A stretch of DNA of 64,000 bases, from positions 124,001 to 188,000 of the forward strand of contig NZ_NISY01000015.1 of NCBI RefSeq assembly GCF_007595705.1. Reading direction: 5' to 3'. The notes beneath the pieces are model-generated. The model was not told where the DNA came from, searched no databases, and saw nothing but the letters and a program-made list of their open reading frames with translations. Shown piece by piece: positions 16,875-24,302 of this stretch. The DNA is from Streptomyces sp. SAJ15 (GTDB lineage Bacteria > Actinomycetota > Actinomycetes > Streptomycetales > Streptomycetaceae). A program made the translations under genes and the position numbers. Position 1 is the stretch's first letter, and each line of letters begins with the position of its first letter.

Positions 16875-16906
16875 GCGCCGCGAGCGCGTCCCCGGTACTG
16901 CGTACC
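16865..16906 (+). promoter_or_regulatory. Hairpins spanning the leader-peptide stop codon
   Basis: Two stems: CGCGGC/GCCGCG (16865-16882), whose 6-nt loop holds the leader stop codon TGA, and GGTAC/GTACC (16894-16906) immediately after. This arrangement, with a structure reached or blocked by a ribosome at the end of a Cys-containing leader ORF, fits a translation-coupled attenuator for the downstream cysO-cysM genes. No T-run is present. The stems are short, so the RNA-level role is tentative. Confidence 0.4.
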
Positions 16907-16981
16907 GCGTGACCGCTTGTCCTTCCCGCCACCGGCCCGCGGGCCGACCGCTCCCACTCCGCACTCCGACAGGAGCCTTCC

Positions 16982-17269
16982 ATGGCCATCGAGGTCCGCA
17001 TCCCGACCATCCTCCGCACCTACACCGACGGCCAGAAGGCGGTCGTCGGCAACGGGGCGACGCTCGCCGAGCTCTTCGCCGACCTCGACACCCGGCACAC
17101 CGGCATCAAGTCCCGGCTGATCGACGAGGCGGCCGGCGGCGAGCTGCGGCGCTTCGTCAACGTCTACCTCAACGACGAGGACGTCCGCTTCCTGTCCGGC
17201 GTCTCCACCGAGCTCTCGGACGGCGACAGCGTGACCATCCTCCCCGCCGTCGCCGGCGGAATGCGGTAA
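16982..17269 (+). CDS. cysO: CysO sulfur-carrier protein (MoaD/ThiS fold) with a two-residue tail after Gly-Gly
   Basis: A 95-residue ubiquitin-fold sulfur carrier. IEVRIPTILRTYTDGQKAVV, RRFVNVYLNDEDVRFL and GDSVTILPAVAGG match mycobacterial CysO closely. In that protein the exposed C-terminal Gly-Gly is converted to a thiocarboxylate that donates sulfur to CysM-bound aminoacrylate. Here the chain continues Met-Arg after the Gly-Gly, so the reactive carboxylate is masked unless the tail is removed. The stop codon overlaps the cysM start (TAATG). The start ATG follows AGGAG. The pathway assignment is strong because mec, cysO and cysM are adjacent. Confidence 0.93.
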   Translation: MAIEVRIPTILRTYTDGQKAVVGNGATLAELFADLDTRHTGIKSRLIDEAAGGELRRFVNVYLNDEDVRFLSGVSTELSDGDSVTILPAVAGGMR

Positions 17270-18219
17270 TGCGGTACGACAGTCCGCTGGCCGCGGTCGG
17301 CAACACCCCGCTGGTGCGGCTGCCGCGACTCTCCCCCTCCCCGGAGGTCCGGATCTGGGCCAAGCTGGAGGACCGCAACCCGACCGGCTCGATCAAGGAC
17401 CGCCCCGCGCTCCATATGATCGAACAGGCGGAGAAGGACGGCCGGTTGCGCCCCGGCCGCACCATCCTGGAGCCCACCAGCGGCAACACCGGCATCTCGC
17501 TCGCCATGGCGGCCAAGCTCAAGGGCTACCGCATCGTGTGCGTCATGCCGGAGAACACCAGCGAGGAGCGGCGCCAGCTGCTCGCGATGTGGGGCGCGGA
17601 GATCATCTCCTCCCCGGCCGCCGGCGGCTCCAACACGGCCGTGCGGGTCGCCAAGGAGCTGGCGGCCGAGCACCCGGACTGGATGATGCTCTACCAGTAC
17701 GGCAATCCGGACAACGCGGGCGCGCACTACGCCACCACCGGTCCCGAGATCCTCGCCGACCTGCCGTCCATCACCCACTTCGTGGCGGGCCTCGGCACCA
17801 CCGGCACGCTGATGGGCGTCGGGCGCTATCTGCGCGAGCACGTCCCGGGCATCCAGATCGTCGCCGCCGAGCCCCGCTACGACGACGTCGTCTACGGCCT
17901 GCGCAACCTGGACGAGGGCTTCGTCCCGGAGCTCTACGACGCCTCCGTCCTCACCTCCCGCTTCTCCGTCGGCAGTGAGGACGCGGTGGCCCGCACCCGC
18001 GAACTGCTGGCCCAGGAGGGCATCTTCGCCGGCGTCTCCACCGGCGCCGCGCTGCACGCCGCCCTCGGCGTGGCCCGCCGGGCGGTGAAGGCGGGAGAGA
18101 GCGCCGACGTGGTCTTCATCGTCGCCGACGGCGGCTGGAAGTACCTGTCCACCGGCGTCTACACCGCGGCCACCACCGACGAGGCGGTCGAGACGCTGCA
18201 CGGCCAGCTCTGGGCCTGA
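17269..18219 (+). CDS. cysM: O-phosphoserine sulfhydrylase / cysteine synthase CysM
   Basis: A 316-residue PLP enzyme of the cysteine synthase fold. Lys43 in GSIKDRP is the Schiff-base lysine; TSGNTGISLAMAAKLKGYRI is the substrate/phosphate loop; HFVAGLGTTGTLMGVGRYLR binds the PLP phosphate. It resembles the mycobacterial enzyme that uses O-phosphoserine and CysO-thiocarboxylate. The start overlaps the cysO stop by one base, giving tight coupling. A strong hairpin follows 13 bp downstream. CysM, CysO and Mec together make cysteine: CysM couples, Mec hydrolyses the CysO-cysteine adduct. Confidence 0.93.
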   Translation: MRYDSPLAAVGNTPLVRLPRLSPSPEVRIWAKLEDRNPTGSIKDRPALHMIEQAEKDGRLRPGRTILEPTSGNTGISLAMAAKLKGYRIVCVMPENTSEERRQLLAMWGAEIISSPAAGGSNTAVRVAKELAAEHPDWMMLYQYGNPDNAGAHYATTGPEILADLPSITHFVAGLGTTGTLMGVGRYLREHVPGIQIVAAEPRYDDVVYGLRNLDEGFVPELYDASVLTSRFSVGSEDAVARTRELLAQEGIFAGVSTGAALHAALGVARRAVKAGESADVVFIVADGGWKYLSTGVYTAATTDEAVETLHGQLWA

Positions 18220-18232
18220 CCGCGGGCAGCCT

Positions 18233-18261
18233 CCGCCCGGCCCGTGCGACGGGCCGGGCGG
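18233..18261 (+). terminator. Terminator after cysM
   Basis: A perfect 13-bp stem, CCGCCCGGCCCGT/ACGGGCCGGGCGG, with a 3-nt loop, 13 bp after the cysM stop. The following bases to 18515 are extremely GC-rich (runs of GCGGCGCGG) with no gene or clear site until the ribosome-binding site of the next gene. Confidence 0.85.
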
Positions 18262-18532
18262 TTCGCGCGGTGGCGCGGCGCGGCGCCGCGCTCCCCGTCG
18301 CGCACCGTCGCGCCCCCATCGCGGGGCGCCGCGCCGCGCCGCGTCGTCGCCCCGCACCGTCGCGGCGCGCGATCGCGGCGCCGGACGCGTCCTAACCGGT
18401 GACTTCCCCCACAACCCCGGCCGGCGGAGGGCCGACCAGCACATTCGCGGCTTACTCTCGGGGGCACCGCATGACCCCCCGGATCCGCCCCTGGCCATCG
18501 GCATGGGGACCCCTCAAGGAGGTTCCTGCTTC

Positions 18533-19285
18533 ATGAAGCTCACCGTCGTCGGATGCTCGGGGTCGTTCCCGTCCGCGGAATCGGCCTGTTCGAGTTATCT
18601 CGTCGAGGCCGACGGCTTCCGGCTGCTCCTCGACATGGGCAACGGGTCCCTGGGTGAGCTCCAGCGCCACTGCGGTCTCTATGACCTCGACGCCGTGATG
18701 CTCTCCCATCTGCACCCCGACCACTTCATCGACATGTGCGGCTACTTCGTGGCCCGCTACTACCGGCACGACGGCGGGCGGGCCCCGGCGATCCCGGTCT
18801 ACGGCCCCGAGGCGACCGAGGCGCGGCTGGTGGCGGCGTACCACGACGTGCCCGACGCGTCGTCGATGCGGGAGGTCTTCGACTTCCGGACGCTGCGGCC
18901 GGGCACCTTCCAGATCGGCCCGTTCACGGTGCGCGTCGCGCGGGTGGACCACCCGGTGGAGGCGTACGGCTTCCGTATCGAGCACGGCGGCCGGACGCTG
19001 GTGTACTCCGGGGACACCGGGCCCTGCGAGGCGCTGCACGAGCTGGCCGTGGGCGCGGACCTCTTCCTGTGCGAGGCGGCCTTCACGCACGGCAAGGAGG
19101 ACATCCCCGAGCTGCATCTGAACGGCCGCCAGGCGGGCGAGCAGGCGGAGCGGGCCGGGGTGCGCTCGCTGGTGCTGACCCACATCCCGCCGTGGACGGA
19201 CCCGCAGATCAACCAGCGGGACGCGCAGGAGGTCTTCCAGGGGCCGGTGGAGCTGGCGAAGGCGGGCGCGGTCTACGAGCTGTAG
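18533..19285 (+). CDS. Metallo-beta-lactamase-fold hydrolase (RNase Z-like)
   Basis: A 250-residue MBL-fold protein. The zinc motif HLHPDH (His59, His61, Asp63, His64) and the downstream YSGDTGPCE and VLTHIPPWTD blocks provide the other ligands. The opening KLTVVGCSGSFPSAESACSS resembles the RNase Z/ComEC-related soluble branch (also called cyclic-nucleotide phosphodiesterase-like). The ATG at 18533 follows a near-perfect AAGGAGGT 9 nt upstream, which decides the start over the upstream in-frame ATG. The substrate is unknown. It is followed by a bidirectional terminator. Confidence 0.9.
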   Translation: MKLTVVGCSGSFPSAESACSSYLVEADGFRLLLDMGNGSLGELQRHCGLYDLDAVMLSHLHPDHFIDMCGYFVARYYRHDGGRAPAIPVYGPEATEARLVAAYHDVPDASSMREVFDFRTLRPGTFQIGPFTVRVARVDHPVEAYGFRIEHGGRTLVYSGDTGPCEALHELAVGADLFLCEAAFTHGKEDIPELHLNGRQAGEQAERAGVRSLVLTHIPPWTDPQINQRDAQEVFQGPVELAKAGAVYEL

Positions 19286-19342
19286 CGCACCGGCGGCGGA
19301 CGGGCGGCAGCGGGCCCCGCGCCGGCGGAGGCGCGGGAACGA

Positions 19343-19389
19343 GCGAAGGGCCCGGACCGCCCTGTCAGGTGGTGGTCCGGGCCCTTCGC
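19343..19389. terminator. Bidirectional terminator between the MBL hydrolase and nagE2
   Basis: A perfect 16-bp stem, GCGAAGGGCCCGGACC/GGTCCGGGCCCTTCGC, with a 15-nt loop, between convergent genes. It can serve both strands. Confidence 0.88.
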
Positions 19390-19420
19390 CGTCTCGGGGC
19401 GCTCCGGGGAGCTCCGCGGC

Positions 19421-20680
19421 CTACGCCTTGGTGATGTCCTCGATCTCCTCCTCGGGCTCACGGCCCGGGGTGGCGAGGTTGAACTTGAGGATCGCGAAGC
19501 GGAAGACCGCGTAGTAGATCGCCGCGAACACCAGGCCGATCGGGATGATCATCCATGGCTTGCTGGCGAGGTTCCAGTTCAGGAAGTAGTCGATCGCGCC
19601 GGCGGAGAAGGTGAATCCGTGGTGCACGCCGAGGGCCCAGGTCAGGGTCATGGAGACGGCGGTGAGCACCGCGTGGACCACGTAGAGCGCCGGGGCGAGG
19701 AACATGAACGCGAACTCGATGGGCTCGGTGACGCCGGTGACGAAGGAGGTCAGCGCCAGCGAGATCATCATGCCCAGCACGGCCTTGCGGCGCTCGGGGC
19801 GGGCGCAGTGCGCGATCGCCAGGGCCGCCGCCGGGAGGGCGAACATCATGATCGGGAAGAAGCCGCCCATGAACTGACCGGCGGTCGGGTCGCCGTGGAA
19901 GAAGCGGTTCAGGTCGCCGTGCCAGACCGCGCCGGTGGAGTCCTTGAAGGAGCCGATCTCCTGCCAGGCCACGGTGTTCACGAACTGGTGCATGCCGATC
20001 GGCAGCAGGGCGCGGTTGACCAGGCCGAAGACGCCGGCGCCGGCGGCGCCCAGACCGGTCATCCACTCGCCGAAGTCGGTGATGACGTCGCCGATGGGCT
20101 CCCAGACGAGACCGAAGAGCACGCCCATGGCGGTGCCCACGAAGGCCATGATGATCGGGACGAGCCGGCGGCCGTTGAAGAAGCCCAGCCAGTCCACCAG
20201 CTTGGTGCGGTGGAATCGCTGCCAGATCACGGCGGACAGCAGACCCATGATGATGCCGCCGAAGACCTTGGGGTCGTTGTAGGTCGCCGGGGTGTCCGCG
20301 CCCTTCTGGACCACCGCCTCGGTGACCGGGAAGGCGGTCAGCACGTTCTTGTAGACCAGGAAGCCCACCAGCGCGGCGAGCGCCGTGGAGCCGTCGGCCT
20401 TCTTGGCGAATCCGATCGCCACGCCGACGCAGAACAGCAGCGGCAGGTTGGCGAAGACCGCGTCACCGGCGGTGGAGAACACGGAGGCGACCTTGTCCCA
20501 GCCCAGGCCGTCGGGACCGAAGACGTCCTTCTGACCGAGGCGGAGCAGGATGCCGGCGGCGGGCAGGACGGCGATCGGCAGCTGCAGACTGCGACCCACC
20601 TTCTGCAGGCCCTGCATCAGGCCGGAGCCCCACTTCTTCTTCGCGGGCGCGGGCGCCGCCGTGGCGGTGGCCGTACTCAT
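19421..20680 (-). CDS. nagE2: PTS N-acetylglucosamine permease EIIC component
   Basis: A 419-residue membrane permease of the glucose/GlcNAc PTS superfamily. The N terminus LMQGLQKVGRSLQLPIAVLP, the LLPIGMHQFVNT loop, and the TGVTEPIEFAFMFLAPALYV signature identify EIIC. It lacks EIIB and EIIA domains, as in Streptomyces where EIIB is a separate small protein (nagF, here at 21415). GlcNAc is taken up and phosphorylated together with the shared EIIA, HPr and EI. Two abutting DasR-like sites sit just upstream, consistent with GlcNAc-responsive control linked to the onset of development. Confidence 0.92.
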   Translation of the reverse strand: MSTATATAAPAPAKKKWGSGLMQGLQKVGRSLQLPIAVLPAAGILLRLGQKDVFGPDGLGWDKVASVFSTAGDAVFANLPLLFCVGVAIGFAKKADGSTALAALVGFLVYKNVLTAFPVTEAVVQKGADTPATYNDPKVFGGIIMGLLSAVIWQRFHRTKLVDWLGFFNGRRLVPIIMAFVGTAMGVLFGLVWEPIGDVITDFGEWMTGLGAAGAGVFGLVNRALLPIGMHQFVNTVAWQEIGSFKDSTGAVWHGDLNRFFHGDPTAGQFMGGFFPIMMFALPAAALAIAHCARPERRKAVLGMMISLALTSFVTGVTEPIEFAFMFLAPALYVVHAVLTAVSMTLTWALGVHHGFTFSAGAIDYFLNWNLASKPWMIIPIGLVFAAIYYAVFRFAILKFNLATPGREPEEEIEDITKA

Positions 20681-20731
20681 CGGATTCCTCCTGGCGAGGC
20701 GGGCACTCGGGGGAAGGGGGACAGCCCGCTC

Positions 20732-20763
20732 TATGGTCTACACCACTTGTGGTTTAGACCTGT
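20732..20763. promoter_or_regulatory. Two abutting DasR-responsive-element-like sites upstream of nagE2
   Basis: TATGGTCTACACCACT (20732-20747) and TGTGGTTTAGACCTGT (20748-20763) each match the DasR consensus ACTGGTCTAGACCACT at most positions and are placed end to end, about 52-83 bp before the nagE2 start. DasR is the GntR-family GlcNAc repressor of Streptomyces, derepressed by GlcN-6-P. The tandem placement may give cooperative repression. The assignment rests on known consensus and gene context. Confidence 0.8.
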
Positions 20764-20924
20764 TGTAGCACGTGAGGTTCGGATAAAGGAATCCAAAGGA
20801 ATCCATCGTTCCATGTGGACTGGAGCACAGTGGTGTCCGGTCCCCGAACGAGGGTACCGAGGCCCGCCGCGAGGCGGCCCCGCCGCCGTCCGCCGGCCGG
20901 CCGCCCGGGGCCCGAACGCCCCGC

Positions 20925-21238
20925 TCAGCCCAGGCTGTTCCGCTCTTCCAGTGCCTCGGCGTCGGGCTCCCGGCCCGGAGTGGGGAGATCGAATTTCGTG
21001 ATCGCAAAGCGGAAGACCGCGTAATGGCGGACGGCGAAACATGCGCCGATCGGAATGATCATCCAGGGTTGGGGGGGCTGCTGATTGGCGGCCGCAGACC
21101 GCGCCCCGTCTTCTGGAGCGCGCGCCGGTGTGGCCGGTCCCCAGTCGCGCCGGACGGGCCGTGCGCTCGGCGCCGGGGTCGCGCGGGAGGAACTCGTCTC
21201 GCCCTCCCGGCGGAGGTCGCCGGCCACGCGTGCCGCAT
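20925..21238 (-). pseudogene. Remnant of a second PTS EIIC gene (nagE1-like), internally deleted and frameshifted
   Basis: The 3' part encodes PWMIIPIGACFAVRHYAVFR followed by FAITKFDLPTPGREP, nearly identical to the C terminus of nagE2 (PWMIIPIGLVFAAIYYAVFR, FAILKFNLATPGREP). Just upstream, in another frame, ALQKTGRGLRPPISSPPNPG aligns with the nagE2 N-terminal GLQKVGRSLQLPIAVLPAAG. The two ends are joined directly, so about 330 central codons covering nearly all membrane helices are missing and the frames no longer match. A DasR-type site remains at its 5' end. In S. coelicolor, as I recall, two EIIC genes and nagF are clustered, and this is the decayed second one. Confidence 0.85.
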
Positions 21239-21254
21239 AATGGTGTAGACCACT
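21239..21254. promoter_or_regulatory. DasR-responsive-element-like site between the EIIC remnant and nagF
   Basis: AATGGTGTAGACCACT matches the DasR consensus ACTGGTCTAGACCACT at 14 of 16 positions. It sits at the 5' edge of the nagE1 remnant and 160 bp before nagF, so it probably once served the dead gene and may now control only nagF. Confidence 0.8.
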
Positions 21255-21414
21255 TCTGCGCTGGTATGTTCCGGATCCTCTCGGCCGCCGCGCCGGGTGA
21301 TCGCCATCATTCGCCAGGCGGCGGACCTACGCCTGCGAAGTTGGGCTAAACGTGGTTAACGTATGAAAACCGCTCGTCGGTGTCGCCGAAGGGCCGGAAC
21401 AATCAGGAGTGGCC

Positions 21415-21648
21415 ATGGCCAGCAAGGCAGAGAAGATCGTCGCCGGGCTCGGCGGTATCGACAACATCGAGGAGATCGAGGGCTGCATCACCCGCCTCCG
21501 CACCGAGGTCGCCGACGCGTCGCTGGTCAACGAGGCCGCTCTGAAGGCCGCCGGCGCCCATGGCGTGGTGAAGATGGGCACCGCCATCCAGGTCGTCATC
21601 GGCACCGACGCGGACCCGATAGCCGCCGAGATCGAGGACATGATGTGA
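21415..21648 (+). CDS. nagF: PTS GlcNAc EIIB component
   Basis: A 77-residue free-standing EIIB of the glucose/GlcNAc family. The phosphorylated cysteine is Cys24 in EIEGCITRLR, followed by LVNEAALKAAGAHGVVKMG and AIQVVIGTDADPIAAEIEDM. It accepts phosphate from EIIA and passes it to sugar bound by EIIC (nagE2). It is separated from nagE2 by the EIIC remnant and is divergent from it. The start ATG at 21415 has AGGAG at 21405-21409, 5 nt upstream. A strong terminator follows. Confidence 0.93.
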   Translation: MASKAEKIVAGLGGIDNIEEIEGCITRLRTEVADASLVNEAALKAAGAHGVVKMGTAIQVVIGTDADPIAAEIEDMM

Positions 21649-21688
21649 GCCGCCGAGCCACGCCGGTGAGCCGCTGAGGCCATGCCGC

Positions 21689-21727
21689 CCGAGGGCCCCG
21701 TTCCGCACACCGGAACGGGGCCCTCGG
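21689..21727 (+). terminator. Terminator after nagF
   Basis: A perfect 17-bp stem, CCGAGGGCCCCGTTCCG/CGGAACGGGGCCCTCGG, with a 5-nt loop, about 40 bp after nagF and just before rph. Confidence 0.9.
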
Positions 21728-21749
21728 CGTAGCCGATAGGCTCATGCCC

Positions 21750-22487
<738 letters not shown>

Positions 22488-22586
22488 CCGCGGCCCCGAC
22501 CGGGGTGCCCCGACCGCTCGGGGTGCCCCGGCGCCCTCCGGGTGCGGAGCGAGGCACCCGCGTAGGCCCGGACCCTCGGGCGGAGG

Positions 22587-23282
22587 TCAGTCGTCCCGGC
22601 CGCTCTCCCTACGGCGGGCCTTGAGTTCCCTGCGTTCTGCCTTCAGGCGCTTCAGCTCGGCCTTGGGCAGCTTGCGTTGGACGCCGACGCCGCCCATGAG
22701 GGCGAGGCCGGTGACGATGACGCGGGGCCCGTCGGGGGTGCCCTGGCCGGAGCCGCTGTGGTCGAAGCCGCCCATGATGCCTACGCCGTTGACCTGGACG
22801 TCGACGTCGGGGTCGACGGTGACCTCGATGCCGCCCATGAGGGCGAAGCAGCGGATGACGACCTCGCGCTCCTCGAAGCGGGCCTCGCGCAGGTCGATCT
22901 CGCCGCCGCCCCAGAAGGCGAAGGCGGTGAAGCGCCGGGCCACGGTCCATGTGCCCCTGCGGCTGAAGCCGCCCATGACGGCGATGCCGCGCCTGGAGCT
23001 GGGCGGGCCGCCGACGCGGTCGCCCGGTGCGGACACGGCGGGCGCGGGGCGGGCGACCGGGGCGACGGTGCCCGGGGCCGGCAGATCCCGGACGAGCGGC
23101 TCCAGCTCGCCGTGGGTGCGCGCCCGGTAGGCGGCGTCCAGCCGCTCCGTGAACTCGTCCATGTCCAGCCGCCCCTCGGCGACGGCCTCACGCAGCGCCT
23201 CGGCCACCCGCTCCCGTTCCGCGTCGGACGCCCGCATCTCGGGGTGGTGCGAGGGCTCCGGAGGCGGGGTGGCGCTTGTCAT
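22587..23282 (-). CDS. DUF1707 / LiaF-like C-terminal domain protein
   Basis: A 231-residue cytoplasmic protein. An N-terminal DUF1707 domain (about residues 15-65: MRASDAERERVAEALREAVA, GRLDMDEFTERLDAAYRART) is followed by a linker and a beta-helical region with repeated VMGG/LMGG turns (GIAVMGGFSRRG, FALMGGIEV, GIMGGFDHSG, LALMGGVGV), typical of LiaF/cell-wall-active-antibiotic-response proteins, then a basic coiled C terminus. It lies 9 bp after the ATPase gene and is the last gene of the ABC operon. That pairing hints at cell-envelope stress sensing, but this is an inference. Confidence 0.85.
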   Translation of the reverse strand: MTSATPPPEPSHHPEMRASDAERERVAEALREAVAEGRLDMDEFTERLDAAYRARTHGELEPLVRDLPAPGTVAPVARPAPAVSAPGDRVGGPPSSRRGIAVMGGFSRRGTWTVARRFTAFAFWGGGEIDLREARFEEREVVIRCFALMGGIEVTVDPDVDVQVNGVGIMGGFDHSGSGQGTPDGPRVIVTGLALMGGVGVQRKLPKAELKRLKAERRELKARRRESGRDD

Positions 23283-23291
23283 GTCGTCAGC

Positions 23292-24257
23292 CTAGCGAGG
23301 GCCGGCGTACATCCGAGCGATCACATCCTCGATGTCGGGCTCGCGCACCGACAGGTCGACCAGCGGATAGCCGTCGGCGACCGCCGCGACGATCGGGGCG
23401 GCGCTGCCGGTCGCCGGGAAGGCCAGCCACTGGCGCGGGCCTTCGACCCGGACCGTGCGGGCGCCCGGCACCTCGATCGGGGGCAGCTCCCGCTCCAGGT
23501 CGACCACCAGCGTGCGCTCACTCTCGCCCACCGCGTGCAGCCCGTCGAGCCCGCCGTCGTACACCAGTCGGCCGTGGTCGATGACCATCACCCGCCGGCA
23601 CAACTGCTCGATGTCGGTCAGATCGTGGGTGGTGAGCAGGACCGTCGTGCCGCGCTCGGCGTTCACCTCCCGCAGAAAACCCCGCACCTTCGCCTTGCTG
23701 ATGACGTCGAGACCGATGGTGGGCTCGTCGAGGTAGAGCACCTCGGGGTCGTGCAGCAGGGCGGCCGCGATGTCCCCGCGCATCCGCTGCCCCAGCGAGA
23801 GCTGCCGCACCGGCACCTCCAACAGCTCCGCCAGGTCCAAGAGTTCCACGCACCGCTCCAGGTTCTCCCGGTAACGGCGGTCCGGGATCCGGTACATCCG
23901 CCGCACCAGCGCGTACGAGTCGCGCAGCGGCAGGTCCCACCACAGCGTGGTGCGCTGCCCGAAGACCACGCCGATGCGGTGCGCCAGCCGGGAGCGGTCG
24001 CGCGAGGGGTCGACCCCGGCGACCCGCAGCCGGCCGCCGCTGGGCACCAGGATGCCGGTGAGCATCTTGATGGTCGTCGACTTCCCCGCGCCGTTGGGGC
24101 CGATGTAACCCACCATCTCGCCCCGCGGCACCCGGAAGCTGATGCCGTCCACGGCCCGCACCTCGCGTCGCTCCCGCCGCAGCAGGCCCTTCCTGCGGCG
24201 CACCACGAAGACCTTCTCCACCCCGTCCAGTTCGATGAACCCGTCCCGCCCGGACAT
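23292..24257 (-). CDS. ABC transporter ATP-binding protein (ABC-2 exporter type)
   Basis: A 321-residue nucleotide-binding subunit. Walker A is GPNGAGKST (residues 53-61), the signature is LSLGQRMRGDIAAALLHDPE, Walker B is VLYLDEPTIGLD, and the H-loop is LLTTHDLTD. The C-terminal extension of about 90 residues fits the group paired with ABC-2/DUF990 permeases. It powers the two permeases encoded just upstream on the same strand; the three subunits together form one exporter. The substrate is unknown. Confidence 0.93.
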   Translation of the reverse strand: MSGRDGFIELDGVEKVFVVRRRKGLLRRERREVRAVDGISFRVPRGEMVGYIGPNGAGKSTTIKMLTGILVPSGGRLRVAGVDPSRDRSRLAHRIGVVFGQRTTLWWDLPLRDSYALVRRMYRIPDRRYRENLERCVELLDLAELLEVPVRQLSLGQRMRGDIAAALLHDPEVLYLDEPTIGLDVISKAKVRGFLREVNAERGTTVLLTTHDLTDIEQLCRRVMVIDHGRLVYDGGLDGLHAVGESERTLVVDLERELPPIEVPGARTVRVEGPRQWLAFPATGSAAPIVAAVADGYPLVDLSVREPDIEDVIARMYAGPR

Positions 24258-24302
24258 GTCCCGGCGTCTCCTTTCTCGCGCCTTCTCGACTCCCGGCCAC
24301 GC

